Origin: Bacteroidaceae bacterium | GTDB taxonomy: Bacteria > Bacteroidota > Bacteroidia > Bacteroidales > Bacteroidaceae | Reading direction: 5' to 3' | NCBI GenBank assembly: GCA_017517605.1 | Contig: JAFWYQ010000007.1 | Coordinates: 1 to 45,447 of the forward strand | Length of the DNA stretch: 45,447 nt | Part shown: positions 8,463 through 16,544 of the stretch, piece by piece | How the letters are laid out: every line of letters begins with the position of its first letter | Numbering within the stretch: the first letter of the stretch is position 1 | Notes under the pieces: generated by a model | What the model was told of the DNA's origin: nothing | Seen by the model: only the letters and a program-made list of their open reading frames with translations | Database searches by the model: none | Program-made: the position numbers and the translations under genes

Positions 8463-10049
8463 ATGAAAAAGATTCTGACCATACTCACCGCATTCCTCTG
8501 CACCCTGGGCATGAATGCACAAATCCCCCTCGCGGGAGCCACACAGGAGAACCCCGTGGAGATAAAGACGGGCGAATGCTACCTGTTGCCCACCGACTTC
8601 TCGAACGCCTACTTCACTTATAAGGCCGAAGCGGACGGACTGCTCTACCTCACGCTCTCCAAAGGGTTGAAGATATTCGGCCAAGGCGGACCACTCCCCC
8701 TCTTTGAGAAAGAGTGCGTGCAGGGTGTGCGCAGTGGCGAGACCTACACCTTCTACAACACCACCACGTGGGGCGACACCATCACCATGACACCCTCGTT
8801 CAAAGCCGGAAAGCCCTACCTACCCCTCGAACTGCTATCGACCACACCTGGGGAGGGAAGCACCTACCGCACCACCCAACAGGAGGGCGACGTCACCTTC
8901 ATCTTCAACGTCACCATCAATGCCACCGCCGTGAAGGCCCGCGTGGAACTGGCCAATGGCGAAACCATCAGCGTGAGCAGCTACCGTACCAGCGAGGACT
9001 ACAACACACAGGGCACCAACTACACCCTGCAACTGGCCGAGACCTACAACATGCTGTACAACGACGGCAGGCTGAAGGAAGGTGACACTTTCAAGGTAAT
9101 CCTTAGCGACATCGTATCAGACACAGAGGCTGACAATATCTACAACGGAGAGGCATCGGTTCAACTGACCGCCTCGGGCGAAGTGGTGCGATTGGCAAGC
9201 ATCAGCAACAGCAGCAAACTGATGAGCTACTACATGCCTGGCGACGAAGCCGGACTCATCACACTGACCTTCACGGGCGATGTCACTTGCACAGCTCCCC
9301 ATGCCACCCTGGCCTACGGCGACCGCGAAGCAGGCACATGGGCCGAAGTGAAGGTGCCCTACACCATCAATGGCAACACCATCACCTGGAACGTGCAGGG
9401 CATACACCTGACCAACGTACCCACCGACGATGAGGGCAACCGCTACGTCAGCATCAGCCTGAAGAACATTGCCGACAAGGATGGATACCCCATCGAAAGC
9501 AATGCCATCGGCACCACAGGCACCATCCTATTCTCGTACCTGATAGAGACGATGGACATCAACATCTACCCCGACTTCCTGCCCACCGCAGGCAGCAACA
9601 TCGACAACACCAAGGAGGTGGAGATATGGATATCAGCCGGCAAATACGTCACCTTTGACGGAGCCAAAATAACCTATCAGAAGGAGGGTACAAGCACAAC
9701 CGAAACCATCCCCTTGGAACAATTGCGCCAAGAGGACGACCCCTATTCCGACACCGACCTGCTGGTGTACGTACCCATCGAAAACTATCCCTTCGAAGCG
9801 GGCGAAGTGACCATCGAACTAACCAATGTGTCGGCCGCCAACGGCACCACACCCGAGATGAAGGTGACCTATCAGTCCGAAGGAGCACGCGTCAGCCACA
9901 TCACCTCCCCCACAGCGACAAGTCTCGAAACGACAGGCACATGGAGCATCGACGGACGCCCCGTCTCCCCCACCCTCCAATCACAGCGAAAGGGTATCTA
10001 TCTGCAAAGAATGGCAGACGGCACAGTGCGGAAAACGTTTGAGTTCTGA
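8463..10049 (+). CDS. secreted protein of unknown function with C-terminal sorting-like tail
   Basis: 528 residues. The signal peptide MKKILTILTAFLCTLGMNAQ is clear. The rest is beta-rich and lacks an enzyme motif I can recognise. Segments around 125-235 and 245-350 look like Ig-like sandwiches (PGEGSTYRTT...FIFNV; YYMPGDEAGLITLTF...), perhaps SbsA/Big-type. The final ~35 residues (WSIDGRPV...KGIYLQRMADGTVRK) follow the SIDGR / KGIY / DGTVRK pattern of exported Bacteroidota proteins. The gene is C-rich on this strand. Its stop codon lies inside a repeated GAGTTCTGAG hairpin, so its exact 3' end may have been reshaped by repeat insertion. Probably part of the same exported-protein group as its neighbours. 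Confidence 0.75.
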   Translation: MKKILTILTAFLCTLGMNAQIPLAGATQENPVEIKTGECYLLPTDFSNAYFTYKAEADGLLYLTLSKGLKIFGQGGPLPLFEKECVQGVRSGETYTFYNTTTWGDTITMTPSFKAGKPYLPLELLSTTPGEGSTYRTTQQEGDVTFIFNVTINATAVKARVELANGETISVSSYRTSEDYNTQGTNYTLQLAETYNMLYNDGRLKEGDTFKVILSDIVSDTEADNIYNGEASVQLTASGEVVRLASISNSSKLMSYYMPGDEAGLITLTFTGDVTCTAPHATLAYGDREAGTWAEVKVPYTINGNTITWNVQGIHLTNVPTDDEGNRYVSISLKNIADKDGYPIESNAIGTTGTILFSYLIETMDINIYPDFLPTAGSNIDNTKEVEIWISAGKYVTFDGAKITYQKEGTSTTETIPLEQLRQEDDPYSDTDLLVYVPIENYPFEAGEVTIELTNVSAANGTTPEMKVTYQSEGARVSHITSPTATSLETTGTWSIDGRPVSPTLQSQRKGIYLQRMADGTVRKTFEF

Positions 10050-10163
10050 GTTCTGAGTTTTGAGTAACCATTCGGGACTAAACCCCTTCACTCAAAACTC
10101 AGAACTGAGAACTCAGAACTGAGAACTCAAAACTCAAGACTCAAAACTCAGAACTCAGAACTC
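10041..10163. repeat. GAGTTCTGAG hairpin and AACTCAGAACTC array
   Basis: A 25-nt arm (10041-10065) and its inverted copy (10090-10114) differ at one position. The array of AACTCAGAACTGAGAACTC-type units then continues to about 10163. The left arm contains the last codons and the TGA of the upstream gene. No ORF or CRISPR-like spacers are present. Confidence 0.8.
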
Positions 10164-10205
10164 CTCACACAATAACCAACGCCCATCTCCGTTTCTATAC
10201 ACAGG

Positions 10206-10907
10206 ATGAAACGAACGTTACTCATACTGATAGGACTGCTTGTGTGCATGGCCGGAGCCGCACAGAAACGCAAGGTACAGAACCGCCCATATCTTGACCA
10301 GCGGCGTCTGCACTACGGCTTCTTTATAGGCCTGCATGCCCAAGACCTGGAGTTCGAGAACAACGGTTTCGTCACCGAAGAGGGCGAAACATGGTTTGCC
10401 GACGTGGCCGACTACAGCCCGAGCTTCAGCGTAGGTGTGCTGGCCGAGGCATACATCACGTCCAACCTCTCGGCACGCCTCATCCCCTCACTCTACTTCG
10501 GGCAACGCAACATCACCTTCCACGAACAACACACCCATCAGGAATACCGTCAGGTGATGAAATCCACCCTGCTGGCCTTCCCCCTCAACCTGAAGTTCAG
10601 CGCCCCACGCTTCAACAACCACCGTCCCTTCGTGGTGGCTGGCATCAACCCCACCCTCTCGCTCACCAACAAGAACCAAAAGGCATTGTTACTGCAGAAA
10701 TGGGACTGCTACATGGAGATTGGCATGGGATGTGACTTCTATCTTCCCTATTTCAAACTGATACCCGAGTTGAAGTTCTGCTTCGGTCTTCGCAACCTGT
10801 TGGAAAAAGACCGCTCAGACCTTATCGACAAAAGTCTGTTGAAGTACACCCAAATGCTTGACACTGCCGACAGCAAGATGGTGATGCTCACCTTCTATTT
10901 TGAATAA
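10206..10907 (+). CDS. porT: PorT-family outer-membrane beta-barrel protein
   Basis: A 233-residue protein with signal peptide (MKRTLLILIGLLVCMAGAAQ). The mature start YLDQRRLHYGFFIGLHAQDLEF matches the D-RPLHFGF-like opening of PorT/SprT proteins, followed by alternating beta strands ending in an aromatic residue (MLTFYFE). PorT is an outer-membrane component of the type IX secretion/gliding machinery in Porphyromonas and Flavobacterium. Length is close to the family norm (~240). The three upstream genes encode exported proteins with sorting-like C termini, which fits a secretion-related role. General OMP_b-brl_2 proteins look similar, so PorT function is inferred and other T9SS genes must be found elsewhere. 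Confidence 0.68.
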   Translation: MKRTLLILIGLLVCMAGAAQKRKVQNRPYLDQRRLHYGFFIGLHAQDLEFENNGFVTEEGETWFADVADYSPSFSVGVLAEAYITSNLSARLIPSLYFGQRNITFHEQHTHQEYRQVMKSTLLAFPLNLKFSAPRFNNHRPFVVAGINPTLSLTNKNQKALLLQKWDCYMEIGMGCDFYLPYFKLIPELKFCFGLRNLLEKDRSDLIDKSLLKYTQMLDTADSKMVMLTFYFE

Positions 10908-10910
10908 TTT

Positions 10911-11130
10911 TATTGGTGTCCGGTAAGTAACTATTCAGCGATAATACAAACGCTCAATTTATTATTTAGAACACAGAGACACAAAGACACAGAGAAGATA
11001 TATTATAGTTATGAGCTACGAGCTACAAGTGACGAGTTTTTTTACTTGTCACTTGTAGCTCGTCACTTGTAGCTAATATTTGTCACAGAAGAAAGGAAAA
11101 CCTCTGTGTCTCTGTGCCTCTGTGTTCTAA
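10911..11130. repeat. nested palindromes after the PorT-like gene
   Basis: TTATTGGTGTCC (from about 10911) precedes a 29-bp inverted repeat (10966-10994 / 11102-11130, 2 mismatches) rich in CACAGAGAC. Inside it is a perfect 16-bp inverted repeat, AGCTACAAGTGACGAG (11021-11036) / 11059-11074, with a further partial copy at 11049-11062. The same TTGGTGTCC phrase recurs at 11135, where the next palindrome begins. No transposase ORF is present. Confidence 0.75.
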
Positions 11131-11135
11131 ATTAT

Positions 11136-11401
11136 TGGTGTCCTGTAAAACTTTAACGATTCATTTTGATTTTAGGCTCATGCTGTCTCTGTCATTCTAC
11201 ATTTGCAACCGTTTTTTGGGGCTGACCCAAAATCTGTGGACGCAATCCGTAGGGGCAGACCTGTGTGTCTGCCCAAATATGGAATGCAACATATATCTGG
11301 GCAGACACACAGGTCTGCCCCTACGTTGTGCGGAACGAAAAATGAAAAAGACTGCATGGGCCTAAAATCAAAATGAATCGTTAAAGTTTTACAGGACACC
11401 A
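11136..11401. repeat. 266-bp non-autonomous, MITE-like inverted-repeat element carrying a nested palindrome
   Basis: Perfect 42-bp terminal inverted repeats (11136-11177 and 11360-11401) begin TGGTGTCCTGTAAAAC. Between them lies copy 2 of the nested palindrome (perfect 26-bp arms 11249-11274 / 11299-11324) also seen at 8330-8406. There is no coding capacity. The long perfect arms around non-coding DNA suggest a MITE or IS-derived end pair. No target duplication was established. Confidence 0.7.
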
Positions 11402-11402
11402 T

Positions 11403-11444
11403 AAAAAAGAATCGCGGATGACAACCGAATGCCATCCGCGATTC
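11403..11444 (-). terminator. terminator of the fasciclin/SusCD operon
   Basis: A perfect 12-bp stem GAATCGCGGATG (11409-11420) / CATCCGCGATTC (11433-11444) is followed, reading leftward, by a T-run (11403-11408). It lies 28 nt beyond the last SusD-like stop codon and abuts the inverted-repeat element. Confidence 0.88.
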
Positions 11445-11471
11445 CACCGTTAAACCAATATAATATCAATA

Positions 11472-13265
11472 TTATTCTTTATCAATACCTATTTCACCGT
11501 TCCAATCGAGATACCAATTGGCTTGTGTCTGCAATTTGACACGCAAAGCCTCGTTGTTCACACCTGTACGCATGGCTACACGGTCAGCCAAATAATTGAC
11601 ATCGCTACGACGCAATGCCACACGCATCAAGTCATAGAAACGGGTACCTTCGAATGCGAACTCCAATGCAGCTTCGTTCACAATCATATCCTCCACTGCC
11701 TCGATTTGCTCGTCAAGTGACAACGAAGCAGTGTCAGGCATCTGATAGTAGGCACTGGCTGAACCCCAACCTGAACCACGGCTGTGGATACCGATGGTAT
11801 TGGCAGTTTCAGAAGCCGTTACACCCGGATTGAGAATACCGTAAAGGTCGGTGGGGAAATCAAACTGACGCAAGAAAGCCACCTTGGCAGGATCCTCAGC
11901 ATAACAAGGAATCACTTCGTCTTCAATCACCTTATTGTTCACACCTGAAGCCAAGAACTTATAGGCCATTACAGGATAGCCGGCGCGGTTCAAAGCCTCA
12001 GCCATACGCAAGTAAAGCATGGTGCGGCGATAGATGTGCACGTTACGAGTATTGTGTTTTGAAATGCTCTGCTCTTCAATCTTGTCACCATTTTTGTTTC
12101 TACCGTCTAGCAAATCCCATGCATAGTACAAACGAAGGTCACCACTCATATCCACCTTACTTGACTCCCAAGTAACATTTTTGGGAGCGTAGATAGTGTC
12201 TTTCTCACCCTGCGTATTGGTTTCAACATGGCAATAATACTGAGAAGCAGAGAGGTTCTGCATAGCTGCAGACGGTTTCAAACTGAAGTTGTACTCATTG
12301 TCAGCAGAACTGTTGAACAGGTCTCTCAACTCGCTGTAGTAACCTTCAGACGGGATAGAGTCACCAGGAATCAATGTAATCAACTCTGCTTGTTCTGCAT
12401 ATTCCTCAACGGCATGACCAATTTCACCACTAATAGTAATGCTCTCCCACTCACTGTCAGACCATTGGATACGGTCTGTACCGATAGGATAAGCGGAGTT
12501 CATACCGTTGCGTGTGCTGATGTACTTATAGTAGTTCAACGCAGCCTGGTTGTAGTTCTCGGCCCACAAGTTGAGTTCACCCAACAACAGATAGATGGGG
12601 AAATAGAAGAAGCGTGAATCCAAGCCACGGATGGTTCCGTAAGCCGGCAACTTCTCGTCAGCCAAGGGCATCAAGTCGTTGATAAAGTAGTTACAAATCT
12701 GCTTGATGTCATAGCGGGGATAATCCTTCTCAGACTCTTCCTTGGTCAAGATGGGTTTGTCCACGAAAGGAACACTTCCATAGTTGAGCGCCAATTGGAG
12801 GTAAGTCCATGCACGGAATCCCTTGATAGCCACATACTCGCGCAAGAAGATAGCCTCGTTGCGGTTGTTGCGGAGAGCAGTATCTGCATTGGCAATAAAA
12901 TAGTTACAGTTGTTGATGATGGCATAATAGTCGCGCGGATTATTATACTTGTTGTCCGCATCGATGTCAAACGAAGCCACCTTACGCAAGTCGGCATGAG
13001 TATAATCGGTCACATCCACCAAGTCGCCACGCACCTCTCCCAACAGGATGGTACGGTCGGCAATAGCCTGCAACTTGTTCAACACGCCGATTACCGAATA
13101 GATGGTATCGGCCGCGTTGTCCAACGCATTGTCACCCTCGTAGATCACATACTCCGACTCCTGATTGAAGAAGTCCTCGCATGATGTCAGCCCTACAGCC
13201 GACATTGTCAACAGGCACACGATAAAGGGAATCGTGCGAAGTCTGTTCTTTATATCCTTTTTCAT
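11472..13265 (-). CDS. SusD/RagB-family surface lipoprotein (pair 2)
   Basis: A 597-residue SusD-like lid protein. The lipoprotein signal peptide ends at LTSC-EDFF, with acidic residues directly after the acceptor Cys, as in Bacteroides surface-export signals. The N-terminal TPR-type helical region (about 45-330) contains DNALDNAADTIYSV and YLQLALNYG. The C-terminal signature EAALEFAFEGTRFYDLMR (about 540-557) is typical. It would sit on the extracellular face of the SusC barrel encoded 22 nt upstream and help capture ligand. It is the last gene of the seven-gene cluster and is followed by a strong terminator. The ligand cannot be read from sequence; SusD relatives bind glycans, peptides or other nutrients. 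Confidence 0.92.
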   Translation of the reverse strand: MKKDIKNRLRTIPFIVCLLTMSAVGLTSCEDFFNQESEYVIYEGDNALDNAADTIYSVIGVLNKLQAIADRTILLGEVRGDLVDVTDYTHADLRKVASFDIDADNKYNNPRDYYAIINNCNYFIANADTALRNNRNEAIFLREYVAIKGFRAWTYLQLALNYGSVPFVDKPILTKEESEKDYPRYDIKQICNYFINDLMPLADEKLPAYGTIRGLDSRFFYFPIYLLLGELNLWAENYNQAALNYYKYISTRNGMNSAYPIGTDRIQWSDSEWESITISGEIGHAVEEYAEQAELITLIPGDSIPSEGYYSELRDLFNSSADNEYNFSLKPSAAMQNLSASQYYCHVETNTQGEKDTIYAPKNVTWESSKVDMSGDLRLYYAWDLLDGRNKNGDKIEEQSISKHNTRNVHIYRRTMLYLRMAEALNRAGYPVMAYKFLASGVNNKVIEDEVIPCYAEDPAKVAFLRQFDFPTDLYGILNPGVTASETANTIGIHSRGSGWGSASAYYQMPDTASLSLDEQIEAVEDMIVNEAALEFAFEGTRFYDLMRVALRRSDVNYLADRVAMRTGVNNEALRVKLQTQANWYLDWNGEIGIDKE

Positions 13266-13287
13266 ATTCTTACTTCTTTTTGAATGA

Positions 13288-16200
13288 TTACAAGTTAAGC
13301 TTTACACCGGCCACGATAGAAGCGCTCTTGGGCAATTGTCCCAAGTCGATACCCTGACCCAATACAGAAGATGTCATGGAGAATTCGGGGTCGCTTCCCA
13401 AATACTTGGTAGCAGTCCACAGGTTGTTGCCCTGTACCCATACCTGAATACCCTGCAAGTATTCTGACTTCATCGGCACGTTGTATGACAAAGTCACACT
13501 CTTCAAGCGGAGGTAGCTTCCATCCTCAATCCAACGGTCGCTGAAACGGCTGTTGCCCATAGGATCCTGGAACGTAGCACGAGGCATGTTGGTCTGCTGA
13601 CCTTCATACTGCCAACGGTTCGCCATAGCCACAGTCTGGTTCATGAAGCGGTTTCCACCTTCCAACTGTGAACGCATATAGTTGTACACGTCGTTACCAA
13701 CAGAGTAGTTGAATCCTACATCCAAAGTCACGCGCTTCCAAGTGAGAGAAGAACTGATATTTCCGTAGAAATCGGGGTTGGGGTCACCAATCACTACACG
13801 GTCTTTCTCGTCAATGGCACCACCCTCTTCGGGGTTCTGATTTACAAATATCACGTCACCAGCACCGAAGTAGTTCTTTGTCTGACCATTCTCAGCCAAG
13901 ATATAGAGACCGGCAGCCTCTGCTTGCTCTGAAGTGGCAAATACCCCGTTGGTTTCGTAACCATAGAATACGTTGGCAGCCTGCCCCACCTTCGTCTGTA
14001 TGGTAGCACCATAAATGTCGGTGAGGATTTCGTTTGTCTTGCCTACAACAGGAAGTTTGGTGATTTCGTTCTTATAGTGACCTACGCTGGCACCAATCTG
14101 CCATTGCCAGTTCTTGGTAGCAATCAACTTCAAGTTGAAAGCAGCATCATAACCCTCGTTCTTCAACTCACCGCCATTGGCCCAGTTGTTGGTCAAACCT
14201 GTCAAGATATTGAGCGACTGGTTAGTCAACAGGTCAGAAGTGGTACTGTTGAAGTAGTTGAAGCTCAGGTTCAAGCGGTTGTTGAAGAGGTTGGCCTCCA
14301 AACCTGCATTGAAACGACGGGTAGTCTCCCACTGGATGTTGGTGTTACCGATACCGTCGAATGAAAGACCCGAGATGGCATTCAAGTACTTGGATGCACG
14401 GAAGTAGCTGCGTGCAGCATAGTAGTCGATGTCGTCGTTACCGCTTACATCGTATCCGGCAGTCAAGCGCAAGTAATTGATGGGCTTCACTTTGGCAAAC
14501 CATGATTCGTTGGAAACAATCCAAGAACCCTGGACACCCCAGAATACACCCCAAGGTGCACCGAACATCTTCAAACCATCGGCATCGTTACCGAAACGTG
14601 AAGAACCGTCCAATGACAAACTTGCCTGCAAGTAGTAGCGGCTCATGAAGTCGTACTCGGCCTGTCCATACCATGAAACACTATTCCATGAATCCTTGGT
14701 ACCGGCTGTGGTGGCATTCATCAAGTCTGAGCTGATAAACGGAGTCTTGTCGCTACCGGTGTTGTAACCCAATTGAGAATTGAGTGTATAGTTCTCAATA
14801 TTCACACGCACACCACCGAAAGCATGAATACGGTGAGCACCATAACGGTTGTTCCAATCAAGGCGTGTATCGCTTGTCATTGACTCCTGCTTTGAATAGA
14901 GCGAACGGGTTTCGTTCTCGCGATAGGCATTCACGCTGTTTACATAGTAGTCAGGCACACCGTTAATGGGGATATAGAGCTTTTCGTTCGTATTCACCAG
15001 ATTGTAACTGAAGTGCTCGCTCAAGTACAGATTCTTATTGAACTGATACTTGGGAGTGATTGCGAGATTCAACATCGAAGTTTCGAAACGGTTCTTGTTC
15101 TTTCCTTCAGCATACTCATTCAATGCCAACGGATTCGCAATCTTCCAGTTGTACTTGGTCACATCAGCCAAAGCCTCATCCAGATAATCCTCATCCAGAA
15201 TGTCGTAGTGAGTAGTGGAAAGTACACCACGGCTGAATGTATAAGGACTCAAGAAGGGGCTCTTCGCGTATGCCAAGAAAGAGGGGGCAGTAGAAGTGCC
15301 TTCTTCATAACCGTCAGGCGCACCGTCGTTGCGCAATGAACGAGACTGGTTGGCAAATGAAGCATCGAAACGGACACCCAACTTATTAGTCAATTCAATA
15401 TCGGTGTTGAAACGGATGTTCAAACGGTCTAAATCGTTGCAATCCAATGTGCTCTGTGCAGTGGTATATCCCAAAGAGAGGTTGTAGCTGGCAATGTCAT
15501 CACCACCACTGATGTTGATACCATAGTTCTGGGTAAATGCCTCGCGGTATACATCCTTCTTCCAGTCTGTATCGTTGTGATACTGCTTGTAGTAATAATA
15601 CTCGGGGTCTTCGTTCAAGAACTTGAACTCACGGATTCTGGTACCTGTTGTTCCCAACAAATCAGAAGCATAACCACGATATTGGTCTGCATTCATCACT
15701 TCAATGAACTTGGGCAACAAAGTGACACCCAAAGAGGCATTGGCAGTAATACGGGTTGCCATGGTGTTGCTACGGCGTGTCTTGATGACAAGCACACCGT
15801 TGGCACCCTTGGCACCGTAGAGAGCTGTACCGTTACGCATAAGCTCTACACTCTCGATGTCTGCCGGGTTGATATTTCCCAACACATCGTTGTAAAGTCC
15901 GTCGTGGAGCAACGGACGACCATACTGCTGGTCGATAATCACACCGTCAATGACAACCAAAGGCTGGGCATTCACATTGAGTGAATTCAATCCCTGCACA
16001 AACATGGTGCTACCGACACCCGGGGTTCCGTTGTGGTTGATAGTCAAAGCATAGGCACCCAATTGGCCCTGTACCTCATCCTTGATATTGAAGGCATTGG
16101 TGTAATCGAATTCTGCCGTTCCATAATCGCCACGAACATTGGTCTCAGCGGCATAATCAGCCTTGAAAGTATCACCGTACATCTTGGCATCATGCTGCAG

Positions 16201-16530
16201 TTCGCCATTCATCAGACCAATTCTCACAGGAGAATGGTCAGGACTGGTGATATAGAGAGCTGTTGCAAATGTAGGCACAGACAACGCATACGATCCATCT
16301 TTACCTGTCAAGGCACTGTATCCCTGTATCTCTGCTGCACTTACAAGAGCACCTGCAATAGGATTTCCTGTGGCTGCATCCAACACAGTACCTTTCACTG
16401 TACGTGTGGAGTACTTACTTGCAGTGCGAGTTTTTACACTCACTGCTCCACCCGTTGCTTCCTCCTGTGCTGAGGCACTCAATGAGAATGCCATCAGCGA
16501 AGTTATACCGAATAAAATATATCTATTCAT
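13288..16530 (-). CDS. SusC/RagA-family TonB-dependent transporter (pair 2)
   Basis: A 1080-residue outer-membrane TonB-dependent transporter. The signal peptide ends near SASAQ. A carboxypeptidase-regulatory-like domain (about 43-115, VKGTVLDAATGNPIAGALV) precedes the plug domain (about 150-255, with PLVVIDGVI and NPADIESVELMRNGTALYGAKGANGVL), then the barrel, ending in ASIVAGVKLNL. No STN domain is visible, so direct sigma-factor signalling through an anti-sigma partner is not indicated. The gene starts 14 nt after a fasciclin-lipoprotein gene and is followed 22 nt later by its SusD partner. It is clearly different in sequence from the other SusC in the cluster, so the two pairs probably take different ligands. 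Substrate unknown. Confidence 0.93.
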   Translation of the reverse strand: MNRYILFGITSLMAFSLSASAQEEATGGAVSVKTRTASKYSTRTVKGTVLDAATGNPIAGALVSAAEIQGYSALTGKDGSYALSVPTFATALYITSPDHSPVRIGLMNGELQHDAKMYGDTFKADYAAETNVRGDYGTAEFDYTNAFNIKDEVQGQLGAYALTINHNGTPGVGSTMFVQGLNSLNVNAQPLVVIDGVIIDQQYGRPLLHDGLYNDVLGNINPADIESVELMRNGTALYGAKGANGVLVIKTRRSNTMATRITANASLGVTLLPKFIEVMNADQYRGYASDLLGTTGTRIREFKFLNEDPEYYYYKQYHNDTDWKKDVYREAFTQNYGINISGGDDIASYNLSLGYTTAQSTLDCNDLDRLNIRFNTDIELTNKLGVRFDASFANQSRSLRNDGAPDGYEEGTSTAPSFLAYAKSPFLSPYTFSRGVLSTTHYDILDEDYLDEALADVTKYNWKIANPLALNEYAEGKNKNRFETSMLNLAITPKYQFNKNLYLSEHFSYNLVNTNEKLYIPINGVPDYYVNSVNAYRENETRSLYSKQESMTSDTRLDWNNRYGAHRIHAFGGVRVNIENYTLNSQLGYNTGSDKTPFISSDLMNATTAGTKDSWNSVSWYGQAEYDFMSRYYLQASLSLDGSSRFGNDADGLKMFGAPWGVFWGVQGSWIVSNESWFAKVKPINYLRLTAGYDVSGNDDIDYYAARSYFRASKYLNAISGLSFDGIGNTNIQWETTRRFNAGLEANLFNNRLNLSFNYFNSTTSDLLTNQSLNILTGLTNNWANGGELKNEGYDAAFNLKLIATKNWQWQIGASVGHYKNEITKLPVVGKTNEILTDIYGATIQTKVGQAANVFYGYETNGVFATSEQAEAAGLYILAENGQTKNYFGAGDVIFVNQNPEEGGAIDEKDRVVIGDPNPDFYGNISSSLTWKRVTLDVGFNYSVGNDVYNYMRSQLEGGNRFMNQTVAMANRWQYEGQQTNMPRATFQDPMGNSRFSDRWIEDGSYLRLKSVTLSYNVPMKSEYLQGIQVWVQGNNLWTATKYLGSDPEFSMTSSVLGQGIDLGQLPKSASIVAGVKLNL

Positions 16531-16544
16531 ATCCTTACTACTTA

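Noticed and set aside
10090-10163. CRISPR array
   Set aside because: The repeats are short (8-12 nt), near-continuous AACTCAGAACTC units with no regular unique spacers and no cas genes nearby.
10908-11471. A gene or full insertion sequence in the gap after porT
   Set aside because: Reading frames here arise from inverted repeats and carry no transposase motif. The best explanation is a non-autonomous element and palindromic repeats.
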